Source of the DNA: Vibrio algarum
GTDB taxonomy: Bacteria; Pseudomonadota; Gammaproteobacteria; Enterobacterales; Vibrionaceae
Length of the DNA stretch: 64,000 nt
NCBI RefSeq assembly: GCF_028204155.1
Contig: NZ_JAQLOI010000001.1
Coordinates: 3,162,001-3,226,000 of the forward strand
Direction of reading: 5' to 3'
The notes below the pieces were generated by a model. The model saw nothing but the letters and a program-made list of their open reading frames with translations, was not told where the DNA came from and searched no databases. Below, in pieces: positions 1-7,270 of the stretch. The translations under genes and the position numbers were made by a program. The stretch's first letter is position 1; each line of letters begins with the position of its first letter.

Positions 1-748
1 TGCCAAAGTTACCGCTTGGAACAGAGATAACTAAGTTCTCACGCTCTGCTTTGCTCATTTGAGCGGCAGCTTCAAAGTAGTAACAGATCTGCGCCATTAA
101 GCGACTAATGTTGATCGAGTTAGCGGAATTAAGGCCGATCTCTTCACGTAACGCTTGATCGTCAAAGGCTTGTTTCACCAAAGACTGGCAAGCATCAAAG
201 TCACTATTTATTGAAACCGTATGGATGTTTTTGCCCAGAGTACAAAAGAGCTGCTCTTGTAGTCGGCTGATCTTTCCTTTCGGGTAAAGGATCACGACAT
301 TGATATCTTCCATACCGTAGAAGGCATGAGCAACAGCAGCACCAGTATCACCAGACGTTGCCGTTAGAATCGTTATTTTTCCGCCATCGGTTACTGCAGC
401 AAGAGACTGGGCCATAAAACGGCCGCCAAAGTCTTTAAATGCTAAAGTTGGTCCATGGAATAACTCAAGTGCGTAAACACCCTCTTTAACGCTTTTTATT
501 GGTGCTGGAAACTGAAAAGCATTCCCAACTAATTCTAGAACTTGCTCTTCGCTTAGTTCATCACCAATAAGTGCGGATAAAATTTTGCTACTGCGAGAGA
601 CAAAGTCTTCTTCTAACAGTGCGTCCACATCACTAAACGTTGGTAGTTCAGATGGGAAAAATAGGCCTTGATTGCGGCCTAGCCCTTGGCGTACGGCTTG
701 CCCAAAGGAGACTTGCTCGTCATTTTCTTTGATGTTGTAAAGCTTCAT
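1..748 (-). CDS. thrC: Threonine synthase (3' end outside window)
   Basis: PLP-dependent enzyme that converts O-phospho-L-homoserine to L-threonine, the last step of threonine synthesis, in the cytoplasm. About 249 N-terminal codons are in the window; the C-terminal part lies before position 1. The translation begins MKLYNIKEND and carries HGPTLAFKDFGG near residues 98-109, where Lys-105 is the expected PLP-binding lysine. It also has the TSGDTGAA motif and SVPSGNFG near the window edge. The ATG overlaps the thrB stop (ATGA, positions 745-748), the usual translational coupling in thrABC. It is the third gene of the operon and should be controlled by the thr attenuator upstream of thrA. The frame is open throughout. 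I am very sure of the family. Confidence 0.96.
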   Translation of the reverse strand, partial: MKLYNIKENDEQVSFGQAVRQGLGRNQGLFFPSELPTFSDVDALLEEDFVSRSSKILSALIGDELSEEQVLELVGNAFQFPAPIKSVKEGVYALELFHGPTLAFKDFGGRFMAQSLAAVTDGGKITILTATSGDTGAAVAHAFYGMEDINVVILYPKGKISRLQEQLFCTLGKNIHTVSINSDFDACQSLVKQAFDDQALREEIGLNSANSINISRLMAQICYYFEAAAQMSKAERENLVISVPSGNFG

Positions 749-1716
749 AGCTCACTTCCTGTAACGGTCGATCCCTGTTTATCTAGACGACAAACGTGAA
801 CGAATCCTTCTTCATTTTGGATATAATTTTGTTCTAACCAGCGAGCAACTCGCTCAGCGACATCTTTTTCTTTGCAAATACTAAACAGTGTCGGGCCCGA
901 ACCAGAAATTCCAGTCGCTAATGCACCGGCTGAAGTTGCATATTGACGAGCATTAGCAAAACCCGGCAGTAGTTTCTCACGATATGGTTCTGCGATCACG
1001 TCTTTGATCATCTTCGCTGCGAGTTCAGGTTGTCCCGAATAGCAGGCGTGAATAAAGCCAGCTAAATGACGACCATGTGCAATAACATCTTGACGACGAT
1101 ATTGCGAAGGTAAAATTTCACGCGCTTCAGCGGTAGAGACTTTAATACCTGGGTAAGCCATTACCCAATACCATTCGTCAAAACAAGGAACTTCTTGGCT
1201 GATAATGCCAAGTTCCTCAAGCATCAATTGCAAACCACCTAGGTAGCAAGGTGCGACGTTATCGTAGTGAATACCGCCAGATATTTTTCCTTCCATCTCA
1301 CCCATCAGTGCTAACAATTCCATTTCATCTAGAGGCTGACCATGGAAACGGTTAAGCGCGTCAAGCGCCGCAGTGATAGAACAAGCACTAGAACCCAAGC
1401 CAGAGCCTATCGGCATATTTTTCTCAAGGGTCATCTGAAGAGGCTTAAGCTCAATACCCTTTTTGTCCAGTTCACGTGAAAAAACAATCCAACAATCGTA
1501 AACAATATTCTCTTTTGGGTTCTCTGGTAGCTTTGAGACAAAATCACCAGCTGTCTTTAACTCAAATGGCGTATCACCCGCTTTCACCAATACTCGGTCA
1601 CCAAGTAGTGTGCCATCAATCGGAGAAACCGCCGCACCTAAGACATCAAAACCAACGCTTACATTGCCGATAGAAGCGGGGGCGTAAACGACAACATCCA
1701 TATCACTTGAATTCAT
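745..1716 (-). CDS. thrB: Homoserine kinase
   Basis: GHMP-superfamily kinase that phosphorylates L-homoserine with ATP to give O-phosphohomoserine, the substrate of ThrC. The 323-residue protein has the usual family length. The N-terminal stretch VVVYAPASIGNVSVGFD and the glycine/serine-rich ATP loop PIGSGLGSSACS (near residues 101-112) are diagnostic of GHMP kinases, and ATGISGSGPT near the C terminus is the third GHMP motif. It lies between thrA (3-base gap) and thrC (4-base overlap), so the three genes are one transcription unit. No disruption is seen. Confidence 0.97.
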   Translation of the reverse strand: MNSSDMDVVVYAPASIGNVSVGFDVLGAAVSPIDGTLLGDRVLVKAGDTPFELKTAGDFVSKLPENPKENIVYDCWIVFSRELDKKGIELKPLQMTLEKNMPIGSGLGSSACSITAALDALNRFHGQPLDEMELLALMGEMEGKISGGIHYDNVAPCYLGGLQLMLEELGIISQEVPCFDEWYWVMAYPGIKVSTAEAREILPSQYRRQDVIAHGRHLAGFIHACYSGQPELAAKMIKDVIAEPYREKLLPGFANARQYATSAGALATGISGSGPTLFSICKEKDVAERVARWLEQNYIQNEEGFVHVCRLDKQGSTVTGSEL

Positions 1717-1719
1717 CAG

Positions 1720-4179
1720 TTAAACTCCTAATTTCCAACCGAGTGTACGCATTACATCTGCAAAAACGCCCGCAGCAGTCACTTCAGTACCAGCACCGTA
1801 ACCACGTAAAACAAGTGGGATTGGTTGATAATAACGGCTATAGAAGGCGAGCGCATTCTCACCATCTTTAACTTTATTCATCGGATCATTGCCATCAACA
1901 GCGATAATTCTTACTCGGCATTTACCTGCATCGATTTCCCCAACATAACGCAGTACTTTACCCTCTTGTGCCGCTTTCTCTGCTAAGTCACTAAAATAAG
2001 CATCCGCTTCAGGTAAGCGAGCCATAAACTCATCGACAGAACCAGAGTCATCAAAGCCCGGTGGCAATGCTTGTTCAACGACCACATCATCTAGTTCTAA
2101 CTCCATTCCTGCTTCACGTGCAAGGATAAGCAGCTTTCTAGCGACATCCATACCAGAAAGGTCATCGCGAGGATCCGGCTCTGTAAAACCGTTATCTTTA
2201 GCAATATTAGTCGCTTGACTAAGCGTTAAACCTTCATCCAATTTACCAAAGATGAAAGAAAGAGAACCAGAAAGAATACCGTTAAATTTATCTAATTCAT
2301 CACCCGCTGAGATCAGGTTTTGAAGGTTCTCAATAACCGGTAGACCAGCTCCTACTGTTGTTTCATACAATAATTTACGACGAGAGCTACGAGCTACCTG
2401 ACGTAATTGATGATAGTACGCCATACTTGCTGTATTCGCTTTTTTGTTCGGCGTAACAACATGGAAGCCAGCCGCTAAAAAGTCTGCATATTGCTCAGCA
2501 ATAACTTCACTTGACGTACAGTCTACTAATACTGGGTTAATGATATGGTTTCTCTGCACTGTAGAGATTAATGAGGCGAGAGAAAATTCTTCCGAAACAT
2601 GCCCCATACGGTCGCGCCAGTTGCTTAATGGAAGGCCTTTCGCATCAAGTAAGACACCTTTGCTATTTGCAAGGCCACACACACGGATAACAATGCCTTT
2701 TTGTGCCAGTTTCGCTTGTTGTCGCTGAACTTGATCGACTAACTCACCACCTACGCCACCAACACCGACAATAAATAGATCCAAGAAATGTTTAGAGTTG
2801 AAGAAGTTCTCGTGACACGCCTTGATAGCTTCTGAGACTTTATCTTCAGGTATCACCGCTGATATCGCTCTCTCAGAAGAGCCCTGCGCAATTGCAACGA
2901 TATTTACGTTAACTTCTGCAAGTGAGGAGAAGAACTGCGATGCAACCCCTTTAGAAGTGCGCATGCCGTCCCCAACCAAGGTAACAATAGCGACATCATC
3001 AATAAACTCGACAGGCTCTAACAAGCTGTCTTTTAGTTCAAGTTCAAAGGCATCATGTAGCGCTTGTTCTGCTCTTTGTTTGTCAGCCGCTTCAATACAA
3101 AAACTAATGCTGTACTCTGAAGAAGATTGAGTAATTAAGACAATTGAAACACCAGAAGAAGACATCGCTCCGAATACACGACTGGCCATACCAACCATGC
3201 CCTTCATCCCTGGGCCAGATACGTTCACCATTGTGAGTTTATTTAGAGTAGTAATCCCTTTAATTGCAAGATTATCTTCACCTGTATCCTGTCCAATCAG
3301 CGTACCAGCACCTTGCGGATTAAAACTATTTTTAATTAAACAAGGGATATGAAACTGAGCGATTGGTGCAATGGTTTTAGGATGAAGAACTGAAGCGCCA
3401 AAATAGGACAATTCCATTGCTTCCTGATAACTCAGTGATTTCAATAATCTGGCGTCATCGACTAAACGAGGATCACAATTGTATACACCATCGACATCCG
3501 TCCAGATTTCGCAACAGTCGGCTCTCAAACAAGCGGCTAGAACCGCTGCAGAATAATCTGAACCATTACGTCCAAGAGTAACTAACTCACCATCTTCGTT
3601 GCCCGCTGTGAATCCTGGCATAATATTCACGTGACCAACTGGAAGAGGTTCTTTTTTGAAGTTTAGCGTAGAGGTTTCTACATCAACCATTGCTTCAAGG
3701 TGATCACCTTTAGCAAACAAATACTTTACTGGGTCAATAAGGCTTGCTGACTGGCCTTTCGCTTCTAATACGGCCTGCATCAACTTGATAGAGATTCTTT
3801 CTCCCTTGCTGATTATTCGTGCATTTGCATTATTAGGACACATACCCAACAACGCTATACCGTGAACGAATTGACGCAATTGCAGCATAGATACATTTAC
3901 TTGTTCATCAAATGCAGCATTGTCTACATTTGGTAGTACCGCTTTGATGTCAGTAAACAACTGAGCAAAAGAGTTCTCTAACTCTGCAATCTGCAGATCA
4001 GCATCGCCATTACGAAGCGCTCCCTCTATAACGGCAACCAATTTATTTGTGGTCTTCCCTGGCGCGGATAAAACCACCGCCACTTCTTCTTGTTGAGCAT
4101 TGTTCGCAATAATATCTGCCGCTCTTAAAAAACGGTCAGCATCTGCTAACGATGATCCACCAAACTTGAGAACTCGCAT
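1720..4179 (-). CDS. thrA: Bifunctional aspartokinase I / homoserine dehydrogenase I
   Basis: Catalyses the first step (phosphorylation of aspartate) and the third step (NADPH reduction of aspartate semialdehyde to homoserine) of threonine synthesis. It has 819 residues, as expected for the fused enterobacterial/vibrio enzyme. The kinase domain starts with VLKFGGSSLADADRF and contains TLGRNGSDYSA near residue 200. Two ACT-type regulatory segments follow (about residues 310-460), where threonine is expected to inhibit. The dehydrogenase domain begins with the Rossmann motif GVGGVGGELV near residue 470 and contains the TPNKKA segment. A GGAGG ribosome binding site lies just upstream of the ATG. 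It is the first structural gene of thrABC, downstream of a leader peptide and attenuator. Confidence 0.98.
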   Translation of the reverse strand: MRVLKFGGSSLADADRFLRAADIIANNAQQEEVAVVLSAPGKTTNKLVAVIEGALRNGDADLQIAELENSFAQLFTDIKAVLPNVDNAAFDEQVNVSMLQLRQFVHGIALLGMCPNNANARIISKGERISIKLMQAVLEAKGQSASLIDPVKYLFAKGDHLEAMVDVETSTLNFKKEPLPVGHVNIMPGFTAGNEDGELVTLGRNGSDYSAAVLAACLRADCCEIWTDVDGVYNCDPRLVDDARLLKSLSYQEAMELSYFGASVLHPKTIAPIAQFHIPCLIKNSFNPQGAGTLIGQDTGEDNLAIKGITTLNKLTMVNVSGPGMKGMVGMASRVFGAMSSSGVSIVLITQSSSEYSISFCIEAADKQRAEQALHDAFELELKDSLLEPVEFIDDVAIVTLVGDGMRTSKGVASQFFSSLAEVNVNIVAIAQGSSERAISAVIPEDKVSEAIKACHENFFNSKHFLDLFIVGVGGVGGELVDQVQRQQAKLAQKGIVIRVCGLANSKGVLLDAKGLPLSNWRDRMGHVSEEFSLASLISTVQRNHIINPVLVDCTSSEVIAEQYADFLAAGFHVVTPNKKANTASMAYYHQLRQVARSSRRKLLYETTVGAGLPVIENLQNLISAGDELDKFNGILSGSLSFIFGKLDEGLTLSQATNIAKDNGFTEPDPRDDLSGMDVARKLLILAREAGMELELDDVVVEQALPPGFDDSGSVDEFMARLPEADAYFSDLAEKAAQEGKVLRYVGEIDAGKCRVRIIAVDGNDPMNKVKDGENALAFYSRYYQPIPLVLRGYGAGTEVTAAGVFADVMRTLGWKLGV

Positions 4180-4208
4180 CCCTACCTCCAGTATATTTAA
4201 ACTCGTAT

Positions 4209-4248
4209 AAAAAAAGGCCTGTATCTTCTTGGATACAGGCCTTTTTTT
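4209..4248 (-). terminator. thr operon attenuator terminator
   Basis: A perfect 10-bp stem (GGCCTGTATC at 4216-4225 paired with GATACAGGCC at 4232-4241) has a 6-base loop and is flanked by runs of seven A and seven T. Read on the minus strand it forms an intrinsic terminator between the leader peptide and thrA. This is the expected layout of threonine attenuation: the terminator forms when charged tRNA lets the ribosome finish the leader. Confidence 0.9.
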
Positions 4249-4262
4249 GAAATTTCTTTCTC

Positions 4263-4337
4263 TTAGCAGCCTGCCCCAACATCGGTAATGTCGGTAATAA
4301 TGGTTGTGGTCATTATTGTATGGCGTGCTAAATGCAT
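4263..4337 (-). CDS. thrL: thr operon leader peptide
   Basis: A short reading frame lies directly upstream of the attenuator hairpin. From the ATG at 4313 it encodes MTTTIITDITDVGAGC, with five Thr and three Ile codons in the first nine codons after Met. Threonine/isoleucine-rich leaders are the hallmark of thr attenuation, where ribosome stalling at these codons prevents terminator formation. A longer in-frame start at 4337 gives 24 residues (MHLARHTI added). I see no strong Shine-Dalgarno sequence for either ATG, so the start is uncertain. Position, codon content and distance to the terminator support the call; the exact peptide is inferred. Confidence 0.78.
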   Translation of the reverse strand: MHLARHTIMTTTIITDITDVGAGC

Positions 4338-4663
4338 ATTATGTAATTAAAATCGTATTTTGTGTTTGCTTACCTCTACGTTTACCGATTTTCACTCATA
4401 GAGTCAATTGAAAGTTCATTTTTTTTCGTTCCGCATCATGTTTTTAGTAAAAAGTTAATAATGATACATAAATGTTAACTTATTGTTTTTTAAATGAATA
4501 TCATATGAAACTAGTCTCTAAATAACCAAATGATCTATATAAAGATCCAAATGGAAGGATCCGATTGTCAAAATATGTGTTTTAATTAAAGTCACTGATA
4601 AACCAATTCAGCATATAAATCTAAATTGATTAATAAAAGCTAGATGTAAGCAGGGAGGCGACG
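4338..4663. other. AT-rich intergenic region between divergent thr operon and a small envelope gene
   Basis: Contains the thr promoter region (minus strand) and the leader of the 4664 gene (plus strand). I see no convincing open frame, tRNA or strong terminator. An AGGGAGG ribosome binding site sits at the right edge, before the ATG at 4664. Confidence 0.5.
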
Positions 4664-5137
4664 ATGAAAAATGCAGTTTTTTTATGTATAAGCCTTTTTG
4701 TGTTTTCCGCACATTCTTTCGCTGTTAGCTTACCAAACCTCCCCTCTCAAGATCAGGGTTCTTCTCACAAGCTCTTTTTATCGAGTCAAACTCAAACGGG
4801 TAACGAATTTGATACTTGGAAGATAGATAGCGGCTACGCTTATTCTTTGTTTGATTCTGTTGATATTTATGTGGGTGCGCGATTAGACACCTCTAATGAG
4901 CAATATAGTGAAAACGGTTTTCTAAGTGGTGTTAGTTATAGCTTTAATGAAAGAGTTTCTCTAAAAAGCACTATTCATACTAAAACAGAATTTCTTGAAG
5001 ATGGCTCTGAAGAAAGTACTGTATCTGCAGAAGTCAGTAGTCGAGTAAAAATATCCGATAATTTAGACTTGCATGCCACCCTCGATTACGAGCAGTGGCA
5101 GCAAGGTGTTGAAGTGGGATTAGGTTTCCGCTTTTAG
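4664..5137 (+). CDS. Hypothetical exported protein, possible small outer-membrane beta-barrel
   Basis: A 157-residue protein of unknown function. It starts with a clear signal peptide (MKNAVFLCISLFVFSAHSFA, cleavage probably after Ala-20), so the mature part is about 137 residues. The mature part has repeated short alternating polar/hydrophobic segments (for example IDSGYAYSLF, VDIYVGARLD, FLSGVSYSFN, GVEVGLGFRF). It ends in a phenylalanine preceded by alternating hydrophobics, resembling the C-terminal recognition signal of outer-membrane beta-barrels. AGGGAGG precedes the ATG. Its TAG stop overlaps the TAA stop of convergent rraA. I do not recognise a characterised homologue; the barrel assignment is inferred from pattern only. 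Confidence 0.78.
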   Translation: MKNAVFLCISLFVFSAHSFAVSLPNLPSQDQGSSHKLFLSSQTQTGNEFDTWKIDSGYAYSLFDSVDIYVGARLDTSNEQYSENGFLSGVSYSFNERVSLKSTIHTKTEFLEDGSEESTVSAEVSSRVKISDNLDLHATLDYEQWQQGVEVGLGFRF

Positions 5138-5616
5138 AGTTCGAGTAATTTATCTGACAACAGGGTGCCATTCCAATCTGCGTAAATATAATCACCAGGG
5201 TGAACCATCTGGCGATTCATAGTTAGGCATACGTTGACCTCACCAGCACCTTTCTTTTCTGTTTTAAATGGACATGCTGCTAATGCTTTTACGCCTATGT
5301 CTAACTCTGACATAACCGCAACATCTCGTATTGCTCCGTTCACAATAATGCCTTCCCAGCCATTTTCAATAGCTAAGATAGCAAGTTGATCTCCCAATAG
5401 TGCTTTTTTAAGAGACCCATTTCCATCAACAAAAAGAACTTTACCTTTTCCATTTTGTTCCAAAACATCTCTTACTTTAGAGTTGTCATGGAAGCAACGT
5501 ACTGTGACCACTTCACCAAAGAAAGCATCACGCTGACCAAAGTTTTGAAGTGGCAGGTCAAGTAGTGTTACTTGTTCCTCATACTTGTCACATATATCTG
5601 GAAGTATATCGTTCAT
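5134..5616 (-). CDS. rraA: Regulator of RNase E activity A (RraA)
   Basis: Cytoplasmic trimeric protein that binds RNase E and inhibits its endonuclease activity, changing global mRNA decay. It has 160 residues, as in E. coli. Family features include the N-terminal FGQRDAFFGEVVTVRCFHDN, the central VDGNGSLKKALLGD and GWEGIIVNGAIRDVAVM (the RraA/DlpA fold, once called MenG), and the C-terminal VHPGDYIYADWNG. A GGAGG site lies upstream. The gene is convergent with the small envelope gene, and their stop codons overlap. An inverted repeat lies in its leader (5633-5664). Confidence 0.95.
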   Translation of the reverse strand: MNDILPDICDKYEEQVTLLDLPLQNFGQRDAFFGEVVTVRCFHDNSKVRDVLEQNGKGKVLFVDGNGSLKKALLGDQLAILAIENGWEGIIVNGAIRDVAVMSELDIGVKALAACPFKTEKKGAGEVNVCLTMNRQMVHPGDYIYADWNGTLLSDKLLEL

Positions 5617-5632
5617 TTTTCCTCCTTGATTT

Positions 5633-5664
5633 TCACAGTTTCACAAAACGCAGATCAACTGTGA
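5633..5664. repeat. Inverted repeat in the rraA leader
   Basis: TCACAGTT (5633-5640) and its exact reverse complement AACTGTGA (5657-5664) are separated by 16 bases just upstream of rraA. It could be a regulator-binding palindrome or a 5'-UTR hairpin. No function can be assigned from sequence alone. Confidence 0.35.
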
Positions 5665-5713
5665 TTGATTTTAAATTCCGTTCTACTTATTCAATAATAA
5701 TTCTTATCTGCTA

Positions 5714-6121
5714 TTAATTTTTTTGTATGACGATCTTCTGAGATAATGTTCCTATCATCTCTGAGCCGTTGTTTTCTAAGCAGGAAATGAGATAAAGCTG
5801 GTTATTTTTCACATAATATATGGCATTTTGATTAACCATTTTTCCGAGCTCTATCGCTAAATTTTGAGGCATTTCTACAGCAAAGCTCTCTTCGAGCCAT
5901 GTCCTTTTTAAATCACCAACCAACAATTTGCAATAATTAAAATCATTAAATTTTTGTTCAAGTGCGTTATTTTTCTTCTCATTTTGCTCTTTAGACACCT
6001 TAATACTATAAGGATTCCATGCGGTTATTATGGCAAACTGAGACAAATTTAACTCTCTGTTAATAAAGAAATAAACATCTCTATAATGACGCCATAATGT
6101 TGAATTTATATTCATCTTCAT
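5714..6121 (-). CDS. DUF3293 family protein
   Basis: A soluble protein of about 133-135 residues with no signal peptide or membrane segment. The motif FAIITAWNPYS near residues 28-38 and the overall length match the DUF3293 family, which is common in vibrios beside arcA and rraA; its biochemical role is unknown. Two ATGs are possible. The AAGGA sequence abuts the first one (6121) but is well spaced for the second (6115), so the protein probably starts MNINSTLW. It reads away from arcA, with a long AT-rich gap between them. Confidence 0.8.
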   Translation of the reverse strand: MKMNINSTLWRHYRDVYFFINRELNLSQFAIITAWNPYSIKVSKEQNEKKNNALEQKFNDFNYCKLLVGDLKRTWLEESFAVEMPQNLAIELGKMVNQNAIYYVKNNQLYLISCLENNGSEMIGTLSQKIVIQKN

Positions 6122-6448
6122 TCCTTGACAGAAAACTCAATAAATCGAGAAAATGTTATGTTATATCTATTGATGTAAATCAACAAAGTGAAAAAAATTA
6201 ACAAACTGTTATTGTTGCTGCACGTTTAAGATAATAAAATCCATCACTTATATAGCAGAAATGTAAATACACATACTATTTGTATGTGTATCTGTAAAAA
6301 TAGGTTATTCCCAGGGACAGGCGTACCTAGTTGAAGTGCTTTGTAGCAATTTTTGTTAAGAAACATCGCAAACACTTTGCCCATATGTTACTTTTTGCTT
6401 AGAATTTATTAAATATGACACAATTTCGTTACAATTTAGGTATCGCCA
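6122..6448. other. Divergent intergenic region upstream of arcA
   Basis: 327 bases of AT-rich sequence between the DUF3293 gene and arcA. It should hold both promoters and a long arcA leader. TACAAT at about 6430 could be a -10 element, but I see no good -35. No open frame or structured RNA is convincing here. Confidence 0.4.
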
Positions 6449-7165
6449 ATGCAAACCCCGCAAATACTCATTGTTGAAGATGAGCAAGTTACTCGTAATA
6501 CGCTAAAAAGTATCTTTGAAGCAGAAGGATATACAGTATTCGAAGCAAGTGATGGTGAAGACATGCATCATGTACTTGCAGACAACCAAGTTAACTTGGT
6601 TATCATGGATATCAACCTTCCTGGTAAAAATGGATTACTTTTAGCTCGTGAGCTTAGAGAGCAAGCGAATGTTGCTCTTATGTTCCTAACTGGTCGTGAT
6701 AATGAAGTAGATAAGATTTTGGGCCTAGAAATAGGTGCTGATGACTACATTACAAAACCTTTTAACCCACGTGAACTAACTATTCGTGCTCGCAACCTTC
6801 TTACTCGTTCAATGAACGATAATAACGCTCCTGAAGAGAAAAGAAGCGTTGAGAAATATGAGTTTAACGGTTGGGTCTTAGACATTAACAGCCGCTCTTT
6901 AGTAAGCCCACTAGGTGACAGCTATAAGTTACCTCGTTCTGAGTTTAGAGCATTGCTTCACTTCTGTGAAAACCCAGGCAAGATCCAAACTCGTGCGGAC
7001 CTTCTTAAGAAGATGACTGGACGTGAGCTCAAACCACACGATCGTACGGTTGACGTAACTATTCGTCGTATCCGTAAGCATTTTGAATCTATCACTGATA
7101 CTCCTGAAATTATCGCTACTATTCACGGCGAAGGTTACCGCTTTTGTGGTGATTTAGAAGAGTAA
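6449..7165 (+). CDS. arcA: Aerobic respiration control response regulator ArcA
   Basis: OmpR/PhoB-family response regulator that, when phosphorylated by ArcB under low-oxygen or reducing conditions, represses respiratory and TCA genes and activates fermentation functions. It has 238 residues, the standard length. The receiver domain (1-120) has the acidic pocket VEDE and the phosphoacceptor Asp-54 in VIMDINLPG, with KPF at the usual lysine position. The C-terminal winged helix (about 135-235) ends RTVDVTIRRIRKHFES and IHGEGYRFCGD. The cognate sensor gene arcB is convergent just downstream. In E. coli the pair is unlinked; close linkage is typical of vibrios. Confidence 0.97.
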   Translation: MQTPQILIVEDEQVTRNTLKSIFEAEGYTVFEASDGEDMHHVLADNQVNLVIMDINLPGKNGLLLARELREQANVALMFLTGRDNEVDKILGLEIGADDYITKPFNPRELTIRARNLLTRSMNDNNAPEEKRSVEKYEFNGWVLDINSRSLVSPLGDSYKLPRSEFRALLHFCENPGKIQTRADLLKKMTGRELKPHDRTVDVTIRRIRKHFESITDTPEIIATIHGEGYRFCGDLEE

Positions 7166-7180
7166 TCGATTAGATAGATT

Positions 7181-7228
7181 AACTACTGGTAATAGGCAAC
7201 AGATGTCTGACGCTTATTACCAGATAGT
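7181..7228. terminator. Hairpin between convergent arcA and arcB
   Basis: AACTACTGGTAATA (7181-7194) pairs imperfectly with TATTACCAGATAGTT (7214-7228), followed on the plus strand by a T-rich stretch. It is a plausible weak terminator for arcA, in the right place between two convergent genes. Confidence 0.5.
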
Positions 7229-7270
7229 TTGTATTTTTGTTCTATCAGATTTTATTGGCTCTGGTCGTCA

